This document shows positions 48,743 through 57,234 of a stretch of DNA of 64,000 nucleotides, in pieces. Both the position numbers and the translations under genes were made by a program. The notes below the pieces were generated by a model. The model was not told where the DNA came from and did no database searches. It saw nothing but the letters and a program-made list of their open reading frames with translations. The stretch is from Sphingomonas sp. (lineage in GTDB: Bacteria > Pseudomonadota > Alphaproteobacteria > Sphingomonadales > Sphingomonadaceae). Position 1 is the stretch's first letter. Each line of letters begins with the position of its first letter. The stretch covers positions 86,383 to 150,382 of the forward strand of contig JAKFUZ010000004.1 of NCBI GenBank assembly GCA_021732445.1, given 5' to 3'.

Positions 48743-50833
48743 TCACAGCCCCAGTCCCCGGTTGCGCCCGAATGACCAGTCCACACCCCCGCCTGACATC
48801 GCGACGCCGCTGATGTGCTGGCCGAGGCGCTTCTCCAGCGGGTCGCTCCACGGGACGAGCTGGAAGCCCAGGCCATTATCAATCATTGCAAACCGCCCGC
48901 TTGCAATCTGGGTCGATCCGACCAGCTTGCCGGAGACATATTCGCCGGGAGCCGATGGCTGCCACGTCAGGCCGCGTTCTGAGGCAAGCGCCTTGCCGAC
49001 GCGGCTGATGTCGGCGCGCTCCAGTTGAGCGATCAGGTCGCTGGGTGCCCGGAACTGGCCGTGGCCGCGATCCTCCGCATAGCCCATGTCGGCAAGCGCG
49101 CGTTTCCGCGCCTCCCAAGCGGCGCGGACATCGCCGCCAAAGCCCGTATGCAGCATGGTCTCGCGTCCGCCGCCGATCATCGTGCGGTCGAGCCAGGTCG
49201 CTCCTTCGTGGCCCACCTGCCGGTCGAGTGGCAGATCGGACAGCGTCTCGATGCGCGGGCCTTTGCCGAACTTCTGACGGTCGTGGGCCAGACCGCGTTC
49301 GGGCAGGTTAGCGGGGATGGTCCAGCGGTCGGCATCGAGGCGCTCGACGATCCCGGCGCGACGCAAGGCTTCGAGCCTGCGGACATGTGACTGGACATGA
49401 CGTTCGTGGTCGATGCGGGGCATGGTCTCGCGCACCGAGTCCAGATGCTGCGAGGGTCGATAGATACCGTTGGCGTCGGTCTGTTGCAGGACGTTCTCAT
49501 CGGCAACGCGCGAGGTGCTGGGCGGCGGGTCCACCGCGACGATGCTGCCGCGCCGGATGCCCTCAACCTTGGCCGCCGGAACTTCCAGATGATGGACACG
49601 CCCGTCCACGCCGTCGATGGTGAGGGCCATGCGTTCGCCAAGCTCGCCGCTTCCAAGCCCCTTGGCGACAACGCGCCCGACGATGCGTTCGGTCGGTGTG
49701 GCACGATGCACGGTGTAGCCTGCATAGGCACGCTGCTCGGCCAGCCCCTCGCGGTCGAGCGCCTGATGCATCGTCTTGATGATGTCGCCGCGCTTGCCCA
49801 GCTCGCGCAGCATTGGTTCGGCGCGCGGCGATATCGTCCAGATGCCTGGCGTGTGCTCGGTCGCCAGCCCCATGCGCTCCAGCTTGCGGGCACGGTTGAT
49901 CAGCAGCGCCCGGTTCTGGCGCAAGGTCTCGGCCATGTCCTTGTCGGGGCGAAGGTCGGCAAACTCGTTGCTCGCGTCCTGCTCGGCGATCAGCATCCGG
50001 TCGAGCCGGGTGAAGCGTTCTGCATCCACTTCGCGCTCAAACTGGCGGCTGACCTCCTGTTCGGTCTGGCGACCCAGCTCCAGCGTGACGATCTCGCTGG
50101 CCCGTTCGCGGATGCCATGGGCGATGTAATCCCCGGCAATATCGAGCCGCTTGCCGTCATCGGTCACGCCGCGCAGCGGGATGTGGGTGTGCGGATGGCC
50201 GGTATTGTGGTGATCGACCGCGATCCAGTCGAGCCTTGTGCCAAGGTCCGCTTCCATCTGGGTCATTAGATCGCGGGTGGTCTGACGAGGATCGGACAGC
50301 TCGACGCCCTCCTCGGCTGAGACAATGAAACGGAACTGGTGGCGGTCCTCGCGGCCCCGGTCGAGGAAGGCAGGGCCATCCGCAACATCTCTGTCGGCGG
50401 AATAGACCTGGCCCTTCTCGCCGTCGCGGGTGACACCATCGCGCTCCAGATAGCGCAGATGCGCGTCCACCGCCTTGGCGCTCACGAACTGCCGCCCCCG
50501 CGCCGCCCCCCGCTGGGGGTTGAGCTTGACGATCCGCGCCTTCACCGCAACCCGCCGCGCGCGTGTGCGGACGCCGTTCGCATTCCGGCTCCACCCGTTC
50601 CGGCCTTTCAATCCCGCCGCCACCTTTGCGCCCCGGCCCCGCGCATTGCACCGCCCGCTCGCCTTTCCCGTCCCGGCCAAGCGATTGGGGTTGCCGCCCG
50701 CCCGGCGGATTGCCTGATGCACCTCGCCAATGAAGGTCTTGGGGCGCGCACGAACAGCTCTCGGAAAACGCGGCGCACCCCGGTCACGAACCTTGCCGGG
50801 ACGGATGCGAAACTGGTTGTCGTCGGCTGTCAT
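48743..50833 (-). CDS. VirD2/TraI-type relaxase (DUF3363 family)
   Basis: A 696-residue protein from the ATG at 50833; the frame extends to 51034 but that part is not relaxase-like. The metal-binding His cluster is in DHHNTGHPHTHIPL (H208, H209, H213, H215, H217), the MOBP three-His pattern. A candidate nucleophile Tyr is Y128 in HLRYLERDG. The long C-terminal half matches the DUF3363 part of alphaproteobacterial relaxases. It nicks oriT and pilots single-stranded DNA in conjugation. No coupling protein or pore genes are here, so a helper is needed. Confidence 0.88.
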   Translation of the reverse strand: MTADDNQFRIRPGKVRDRGAPRFPRAVRARPKTFIGEVHQAIRRAGGNPNRLAGTGKASGRCNARGRGAKVAAGLKGRNGWSRNANGVRTRARRVAVKARIVKLNPQRGAARGRQFVSAKAVDAHLRYLERDGVTRDGEKGQVYSADRDVADGPAFLDRGREDRHQFRFIVSAEEGVELSDPRQTTRDLMTQMEADLGTRLDWIAVDHHNTGHPHTHIPLRGVTDDGKRLDIAGDYIAHGIRERASEIVTLELGRQTEQEVSRQFEREVDAERFTRLDRMLIAEQDASNEFADLRPDKDMAETLRQNRALLINRARKLERMGLATEHTPGIWTISPRAEPMLRELGKRGDIIKTMHQALDREGLAEQRAYAGYTVHRATPTERIVGRVVAKGLGSGELGERMALTIDGVDGRVHHLEVPAAKVEGIRRGSIVAVDPPPSTSRVADENVLQQTDANGIYRPSQHLDSVRETMPRIDHERHVQSHVRRLEALRRAGIVERLDADRWTIPANLPERGLAHDRQKFGKGPRIETLSDLPLDRQVGHEGATWLDRTMIGGGRETMLHTGFGGDVRAAWEARKRALADMGYAEDRGHGQFRAPSDLIAQLERADISRVGKALASERGLTWQPSAPGEYVSGKLVGSTQIASGRFAMIDNGLGFQLVPWSDPLEKRLGQHISGVAMSGGGVDWSFGRNRGLGL

Positions 50834-51066
50834 GCCTCGACGATTGAGAACGCAAACCCCTGACGCAAGGAGCGAAATCGGCCCGTCGTAGAGTGGCGCA
50901 GCAATACTTGCTTGCGGCGGCAAACGGCGGGTCGGAGTTATCGGCAGAGTGCGGGTGGCACCCACTTTTGCATTGAAAACAAAAGGAAAAATGGCATCTG
51001 TGCCACCCGCGCGCCTTGTGAACCACCCTGCCAAGCGCCAAAAAACAATGTGCAGACAAACACTTA

Positions 51067-51107
51067 GGGGCCTTGCCCCGGCAGCGAGGAATCTCGCTTT
51101 ATCTTGC
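51067..51107 (+). other. Candidate oriT with hairpins and nic site
   Basis: In the 507 bases between the divergent relaxase and methylase genes, two hairpins stand in series: GGGGC-CTT-GCCCC (51067-51079) and AGCGAG-GAAT-CTCGCT (51083-51098). They are followed 8 bases on by ATCTTG|C, which matches the IncP-type nic core YATCCTG|C at all but one base. Inverted repeat, 8-base spacer and nic have the RP4 geometry. The rest of this gap (51108-51340) must hold the promoter of the methylase operon; no gene is seen in it. Confidence 0.5.
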
Positions 51108-51340
51108 CGTCACCTTCCTTCTTATCTCCGCTGCTTTTCCTTACCCGCTGGAGCCCCCGATACCCCTTGCGTGCCATGCTGCAACGTTACCGAGACTGAG
51201 CAACCGATTCGTGCGGGCGCGCTGATGAAATCGTCGATCACCGTGGCGCAAAACCGATGTGAAAACACTGCGGTCGCCACACTTATCTTTGCCAGAATGG
51301 GCGCGTCTCGCTACTGCTTGGAACATAGAGGGGGCGCTAT

Positions 51341-54300
51341 TTGTCTGATTCTGGGTTGTTCATTGCCGGTGCGTTGTTCACCACCGATTATCTCGTTGAA
51401 GCGATCAAGGCCACCGCTGCGTATCGCGCCGTTGATGTGCCTGCATTGCGCGCTCGGCTTGACCACATCGCCGCCGCCTTTCCACAGAACCAGCGCACGA
51501 ACGAAAGCCAGACCGAGGACGATTTCATCTGGCCGGTCCTTGCCGCGCTCGGCTGGTCGGAGTCGCTTCGCCAGCAGAATCTGACCGTCACCGGGCGCGA
51601 TGATGTGCCCGATGGTCTGCTGTTCGCGGATGCTGCGGCGAAGGCTTCCGCTAATGCGCAAGGCGACCAATGGCGGCGCTATGCGCATGGGCTCGCGGTT
51701 GTTGAAAGCAAGCGCTGGGCACGACCGCTAGACCGCGCATCTGGCCGCGATGAAACGACAGCGCCGTCCACTCAGATGCTTCGATATCTGCGCCGGATCG
51801 ACGATCTCACCGGCGGCGCGCTGCGCTGGGGCATCCTCACCAACGGCACGCGCTGGCGGCTATATTGGGCGGGGGCGCGCTCGATATCGGAAGAGTTTCT
51901 GGAAATCGACCTTGGTCGCGTTCTAGCGCTTGGCGACGACGCTCCTTCAGCCGATGGCGCGATACGCGACCACTGGCTGCGTGTTTTTGCGGTCATGTTC
52001 GGGCGCGACGCGTTCCTTCGTGACGGCGCTGATCAACGCTCTTTCCATGATCGCGCGCGCGCCGAAGCGGCCTTCTATGAGGAACGGGTCGCTGCCAGCC
52101 TGTCGAAGCTGGTGTTCGATGTCGTGTTCCCCAGCCTAGCAAAGTCTATCGCCGAAGCCGCGCCGGATGTGCCGTTGACCGACGTTCGCGACGCCGCACT
52201 GGTGCTGCTCTACCGCCTGCTCTTCCTGCTTTATGCCGAAGATCGTGACCTGCTACCGGTCAGCGACCCGCGCTATGACGACTACGCACTACGCCCGCTG
52301 CGGCTCGATGTCGGCAGGCGAATGACCAGCGGCGATGCGTTTTCCACGTCAGCCGCGCGCATCTGGAGCCATGTTTCCGATCTGTCGCGGATCATCGACA
52401 AGGGCGATGCCTCAGTCGGAATTCCGCCCTACAATGGCGGCTTGTTCGCCACCGCTGGAACGCCTCTACTGACCAGCGCCCGTGTGCCGGATAGCGTGAT
52501 GGCCCCCGCACTCGATGCGCTGTCCTATGAGCGATCGTCGGGCGAACGGCGCTATATCAACTACCGCGATCTCTCGGTCCAGCAGCTCGGTTCGATCTAC
52601 GAGCGCCTGCTGGAATTCGAGATTGTGCCCGACGATTCCGCTGCGCTGGCGGTTCGTCCAAACCTGTTCGCCCGCAAGAACAGCGGCAGCTATTACACGC
52701 CCGACGAGCTGGTCGGCCTTATCCTCGACGAGACGCTCGAACCGCTCATCACGGAACGGATGGATGCGTTTCGCACGGCGCTGAGCAAGCTCAACCCCAA
52801 GGACGCGGAAGACTATCGGCGGCGCGAACTTCGAGATGCGGACCCGGCCAATGCGATCCTGTCGCTGCGCGTTTGCGACCCGGCGATGGGGTCTGGGCAT
52901 TTCCTCGTTAGCCTTGTCGACACGCTTGCTGATAATGTGCTCGATGCGATGGCGGAAGCCGCCGTGCTCGGCGCGGACCTCGGCTACACCTCCCCGCTCG
53001 CCGACAAGATCGAGGATATTCGCGCGACCATTCTAAAGAATGCCAGGGCGGCGAACTGGACGATCGATGAGGAGCAGCTCGACGATCGCCACATCGTCCG
53101 CCGCATGGTGCTGAAACGCTGCGTCTATGGCGTGGACAAGAATCCGATGGCGGTCGAACTCGCCAAGGTCGCGCTGTGGCTCCACACCTTCACGGTCGGC
53201 GCGCCGCTGTCGTTCATCGACCATCACTTGCACGCCGGTGACAGCCTGTTCGGCTTGTGGGTGCGCGACGCCATCGACAAAGCCACCGCGATGGGTGGTG
53301 AGCTGTTCTACAATGAGGCGCTCCGCAACGCGCAACGGTCGGCGGAAGCGATGAAGACGATCGAGGCGCTCACCGACGTCGAGATTGCCGACGCGCACCG
53401 CTCGGCGGCAATGTACGAAGACGTGGAATTGATGACCGGCGAGCTCGACGGGTTCGTCAGCTTCCTGCACGCCCTGGACTGGCTCGATCTGAAAGCCAAG
53501 GACAAGGCGCTTGCCCGGCTCTGGCTCGATGGGCGATTTGGTGATCCCATCCCCATTGCGCGGGGCCGCAAAGCGCCGGAAGGCGGGATGGCGAAGCCGG
53601 AGGAAGTCGAGGCTTTCACCACCATCTGGCAGCGTGCTCGTGCGCTGATCGGCGAAGAGCGCTTCCTCAACTGGCAGATCGCCTTTCCCGGCGTGTGGGA
53701 TAACTGGGCCAGCAAGGGCCGCGAAGGCGGGTTCGACGCGGTGGTCGGCAATCCACCGTGGGATCGGATCAAGCTGCAACAGGTGGAATGGTTTGCGGCG
53801 CGCAGACCGGAGCTTGCGCTAGCGCCACGCGCGTCGGACCGGACGCGAATGATCGCCAAACTGAAGACCGATGGCGATCCGCTCTGGGATGATTTCAGGC
53901 ACGCCGAACAGCGCGCAGTCGACACAGCGCGCATGGCCCGAAAGTCGGGACATTATCCGCTGCTTTCAGGAGGTGATACCAATCTGAATTCCCTGTTCGT
54001 CGAGCGCGGCCATGCGTTGGTCAGACCCGGCGGCATGGTCGGCTTGCTGATTCCGTCGGGCATTGCCTCCGATCAAAGCTCGGCTGCGTTCTTCCGCAAG
54101 GTAACCGGCGACAAGCAGGTCCATCGGGTCATCGACTTCTTCAACAAGCGTTATGACGGCAGCCTGTTTTTCCCGGATGTCTATTATCGCTTCAAATTCT
54201 GCGCCTACATCGCGGGCGGTGTCGATCGGCATTTCGACGGCGCATCTTACGGCTTCTTCATCCGCGACCTCGCCGAAATCGCCGACCCCGATCGCGTCTT

Positions 54301-55441
54301 TCCGATCACTGCTGATGAAATCGCGCGCATAAATCCGAACAGCGGCACAGCCCCGATCTTCCGATCGCGCCGGGACAAGGAAATTACGTCGGGTATCTAC
54401 GCACACCTACCGGTCTGGGCGGATCGGTCCGCTGGTGAAGGCCAATCCGTTTGGCCAATGCGCTATGTCCGAATGCTCGATATGGCGAACGATAGCGGGA
54501 AGTTTCGCACGCGCGCCGAGCTGGAAGGCGATGAAAGCGCCTGGCCAGTGGGCAGCAATCGGTTCGAGTCAGCCGATGGCGAATGGGTGCCGCTCTATGA
54601 GGGTAAGATGGTACAGGCGTTCGATCATCGCGCCTCCGATATCGTGCTTGCCGAAGCGAATGTGTTCCGGTCGGGACAGGGCGCGGACCTGACTGACGAT
54701 GACCACCGCGACCCGGCACGCCAGCCCACGCCGCGCTATTGGGTGAAGGCCAGCGATACCGGCTGGGATGCCCCGACCGATTGGTGCCTTTCGCTCAAGG
54801 ATGTGACGTCCGTCACTAATGCTCGGACGACGATTACGGCGATCATCCCGCGCTTCGGCGCGGGGCATACGTTGCCGGTGCTGTTTCCGACAAAGGGCGT
54901 GAGCGCCAAAAGCTATGCCGAGGCCGCGCCGCTGGTGCTTGCCAACCTGAATAGCGTCGTGCTCGATTATCTCGCGCGCCAGAAGGTCCACGGCAATCAC
55001 CTCGCCTGGTATCTGGTCGAGCAACTGCCGATCATACCGCCAGTCGCCTATTCCCGAACCTTCGGCGCGAAATCCGCCGGCGAAATCGTCCGGGAGGCGG
55101 TGCTGGAACTGACCTATACCGCCCACGACCTCGCCCCCTTTGCGCGCGACATGGGCCATGTCGATCCGGCGGGCGCGGTGCTGCCACCCTTCGCTTGGGA
55201 CGAGGGCCGGCGGCTGCGGCTGCGCGCCAAGCTCGATGCGCTCTATTTCATCCTCTACGGCGTGTTCGATCCAGCCGACGCAAGCCAAAGCCGCGACGAC
55301 ATCCGCTACATCTATTCGACCTTCCCCATCGTAGAACGGGAAGAAACGGCAAAGTGGGACAGCTATCGCAGCCGCGACCTTTGCCTTGCCTGGATCAACG
55401 CACTGATGGCAGGGCAACCGGATGCGGAGGTGGCGGGGTGA
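51341..55441 (+). CDS. Eco57I-like restriction-modification methyltransferase (type IIG-like) with N-terminal PD-(D/E)XK nuclease
   Basis: A 1366-residue protein from a TTG at 51341 with GAGGGGG upstream. Residues 1-190 look like a type I/IIG restriction N-terminus: PDGLLF (D91), VESKRW (E122-x-K124) and TQMLRYL (Q145), a possible PD-(D/E)XK active site. Motif I of an N6-adenine methyltransferase is VCDPAMGSGHF (about 510-520) and motif IV is GNPPWD (about 803-807). The 290-residue gap between them contains a helical insert. The C-terminal 450 residues hold the probable target-recognition part. It resembles PglX in shape, but no pglZ is nearby. Confidence 0.85.
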   Translation: MSDSGLFIAGALFTTDYLVEAIKATAAYRAVDVPALRARLDHIAAAFPQNQRTNESQTEDDFIWPVLAALGWSESLRQQNLTVTGRDDVPDGLLFADAAAKASANAQGDQWRRYAHGLAVVESKRWARPLDRASGRDETTAPSTQMLRYLRRIDDLTGGALRWGILTNGTRWRLYWAGARSISEEFLEIDLGRVLALGDDAPSADGAIRDHWLRVFAVMFGRDAFLRDGADQRSFHDRARAEAAFYEERVAASLSKLVFDVVFPSLAKSIAEAAPDVPLTDVRDAALVLLYRLLFLLYAEDRDLLPVSDPRYDDYALRPLRLDVGRRMTSGDAFSTSAARIWSHVSDLSRIIDKGDASVGIPPYNGGLFATAGTPLLTSARVPDSVMAPALDALSYERSSGERRYINYRDLSVQQLGSIYERLLEFEIVPDDSAALAVRPNLFARKNSGSYYTPDELVGLILDETLEPLITERMDAFRTALSKLNPKDAEDYRRRELRDADPANAILSLRVCDPAMGSGHFLVSLVDTLADNVLDAMAEAAVLGADLGYTSPLADKIEDIRATILKNARAANWTIDEEQLDDRHIVRRMVLKRCVYGVDKNPMAVELAKVALWLHTFTVGAPLSFIDHHLHAGDSLFGLWVRDAIDKATAMGGELFYNEALRNAQRSAEAMKTIEALTDVEIADAHRSAAMYEDVELMTGELDGFVSFLHALDWLDLKAKDKALARLWLDGRFGDPIPIARGRKAPEGGMAKPEEVEAFTTIWQRARALIGEERFLNWQIAFPGVWDNWASKGREGGFDAVVGNPPWDRIKLQQVEWFAARRPELALAPRASDRTRMIAKLKTDGDPLWDDFRHAEQRAVDTARMARKSGHYPLLSGGDTNLNSLFVERGHALVRPGGMVGLLIPSGIASDQSSAAFFRKVTGDKQVHRVIDFFNKRYDGSLFFPDVYYRFKFCAYIAGGVDRHFDGASYGFFIRDLAEIADPDRVFPITADEIARINPNSGTAPIFRSRRDKEITSGIYAHLPVWADRSAGEGQSVWPMRYVRMLDMANDSGKFRTRAELEGDESAWPVGSNRFESADGEWVPLYEGKMVQAFDHRASDIVLAEANVFRSGQGADLTDDDHRDPARQPTPRYWVKASDTGWDAPTDWCLSLKDVTSVTNARTTITAIIPRFGAGHTLPVLFPTKGVSAKSYAEAAPLVLANLNSVVLDYLARQKVHGNHLAWYLVEQLPIIPPVAYSRTFGAKSAGEIVREAVLELTYTAHDLAPFARDMGHVDPAGAVLPPFAWDEGRRLRLRAKLDALYFILYGVFDPADASQSRDDIRYIYSTFPIVEREETAKWDSYRSRDLCLAWINALMAGQPDAEVAG

Positions 55442-56289
55442 GCCTCGCTGCGCCGCTTAATTTCGCCGATCTGCTCGGCAAAGCGGCGATTGCGCCCGTC
55501 AATGTTCGGATGCTGCGCCATCAGGCGCGCGGCCCCGCTGGTCGGACTCCGTTCACACTCTGGCGCGATGGCGCTGGCCAGTTCGACGATTACCAGTCGG
55601 TTCAGGATACGGCGAATCGTGCCAAGCTGAATGCGCCGGTCTGGGCGAGTTTCGTCGTCACGCCTGCGGCAGCGACGCTGTTCGTCGGGCTATATGGCGC
55701 GATACGGGTCGGCACCACGCCGCCCGACCGGATCGATCCGCTGTCCGGCAAGGCCGAGGCGGCGTTGGGCAGCATCGATCCCGATCTCTATGCCCTGAGC
55801 CCGCTCGAACCGCTTTCAGGCTATATCGGGCGGCTGACGGTCGATTGGGGGCCGGGGATGCGCAGCTGGATTCAGCGTGCCGACCGCCAGCCCAAGCCGA
55901 TCGAGGAAATCCTGCGCGCTTATCGCGAGCCCGATTATCCCGGCCATGCGCGTTTCCTGCGGCAGCTTTCTGATCTTGAGGCGATGCCGCCTGCCTGGGC
56001 TGCGGTGCTGCGCGCCTCTCGCGGCGTCTATCTGCTGACGTGTCCGCACACGCGAGAACAATATGTCGGATCGGCCAGCGGCGAAGGCGGATTTTTGTCG
56101 CGCTGGTTGGGCTATGTGGCGACTGGGCACGGCGGCAACGTCGCGCTCAAGAGCCGCGATCCCAGTGACTATCAGGTCCGCATCCTCGAAGCTTGCGCCT
56201 CGTCCGCTTCTGTCGAAGATATTCTGGTGACCGAACAACTGTGGAACGCCAAGCTGCAAAGCCGCGAAGTGGGGCTGAACCGGAATTGA
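55438..56289 (+). CDS. GIY-YIG nuclease family protein
   Basis: A 283-residue protein from a GTG that overlaps the methylase stop by four bases. Residues 1-190 are unassigned. The C-terminal domain is GIY-YIG: GVY at 196-198, YVG at 209-211, catalytic-helix R222 in LSRWLG, E266 in TEQLWNAKL and N281 near the end. This is the full active-site set of the family, which cuts DNA with a single metal ion. The N-terminal part may recognise DNA or a partner protein. Confidence 0.82.
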   Translation: MSLAAPLNFADLLGKAAIAPVNVRMLRHQARGPAGRTPFTLWRDGAGQFDDYQSVQDTANRAKLNAPVWASFVVTPAAATLFVGLYGAIRVGTTPPDRIDPLSGKAEAALGSIDPDLYALSPLEPLSGYIGRLTVDWGPGMRSWIQRADRQPKPIEEILRAYREPDYPGHARFLRQLSDLEAMPPAWAAVLRASRGVYLLTCPHTREQYVGSASGEGGFLSRWLGYVATGHGGNVALKSRDPSDYQVRILEACASSASVEDILVTEQLWNAKLQSREVGLNRN

Positions 56290-56298
56290 GGGGGATGA

Positions 56299-57090
56299 AT
56301 GGCAAAGCTCAATCGCAAACAAATCCAGGATCGCGCGCGCGAAATTCTGGAAGCCGAAAGCGGCGGCATTCGCTGGGGCGAAATCCTGAAGCTTATCCAC
56401 GGCCCCGATCCGGAAACTCCGCCGAACAGCATTCATGGCGCAATTCAGGTGTTGTTCCAAAGCTCTGACGATATCGTAAAAGTTGCGCGCGGTACGTATC
56501 AGCTCGCCAAATATGTCGATGCCGATGCCGCCGACGCGGTTGCGGCCGACGAAGCGATGGCCATCGTGCCAATCGGCAATGACGCGGCGGGCGCCATTGG
56601 CACGCTCACCGAACAGGATTTCTACGCCAGCTTCGCCGAATGGCTGGTCGAAAATGACGAGGCGACGGTCGCCGAAGCCTTGGGCGGGAGCAGCCTGGGT
56701 GGCAAATGGGGCACGCCCGATGTGCTCGGCGTGATGAAGCCGCGTGCGCAGGACATTTTCCGCTTCGAACCGCAGATTATCTCCGCCGAAATCAAGGCGA
56801 CGCCGTCCCAGCCCGTCGTCGCCTTTGGTCAGGCGGTCGCGTACCGGCTGTTCTCGCACAAAAGCTATATCGTCGTGCCCCGTACGACGAGCAGCGACGA
56901 CATGAGCCGCCTCAAATCCCTTTGCAGCATCCATGGTGTGGGACTGGTCACCTTCTTGCTCGACAAGGAAGCCCCCGATTATCTGGTTGTCGTCCTGCCC
57001 GCACTGGCCAGCCCAGACATGTTTTATGTCAACACGATGCTAGAGCGGTTGAAGTCGAGCGAGCCCAAGCTGTTGAACAAGCTGTTCTGA
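56299..57090 (+). CDS. HARE-HTH protein with PD-(D/E)XK nuclease-like C-terminus
   Basis: A 263-residue protein from the ATG at 56299 (GAGGGGG upstream). Residues 5-72 fit the HARE-HTH winged helix (RKQIQDRAREILEAE, GIRWGEILKLIHG, GTYQLAKY). Residues 105-200 fit a PD-(D/E)XK nuclease: TPDVLG with D141, SAEIKAT with E164 and K166, and GQAVAYRLF with Q178. HARE-HTH domains are found fused to restriction endonucleases. It is 9 bases behind the GIY-YIG gene. A supporting role in cleavage of foreign DNA is likely. Confidence 0.72.
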   Translation: MAKLNRKQIQDRAREILEAESGGIRWGEILKLIHGPDPETPPNSIHGAIQVLFQSSDDIVKVARGTYQLAKYVDADAADAVAADEAMAIVPIGNDAAGAIGTLTEQDFYASFAEWLVENDEATVAEALGGSSLGGKWGTPDVLGVMKPRAQDIFRFEPQIISAEIKATPSQPVVAFGQAVAYRLFSHKSYIVVPRTTSSDDMSRLKSLCSIHGVGLVTFLLDKEAPDYLVVVLPALASPDMFYVNTMLERLKSSEPKLLNKLF

Positions 57091-57123
57091 GGCGTTGTAA
57101 TAGTTTTTGTTGGGGGAAGCCTT

Positions 57124-57234
57124 ATGTCATTCTCGCCGATGTCATTGGCTGAATTTCTGATTCGAGTGACCTTCACCGACCTTTACGCTGTTAGTCGCGT
57201 GTTTCCCCGTAATCAGAATCGAGTCGATGCATGA
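57124..57234 (+). CDS. 36-codon ORF overlapping the helicase start
   Basis: The ORF starts at the ATG at 57124 with a strong GGGGGAAG ribosome-binding site seven bases upstream, and its TGA overlaps the helicase ATG (ATGA). The product begins MSFSPMSLAEFLIRV and has no known family. The helicase has no good ribosome-binding site of its own, so the ORF may couple or tune helicase translation. It could also be a small protein. Confidence 0.5.
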   Translation: MSFSPMSLAEFLIRVTFTDLYAVSRVFPRNQNRVDA

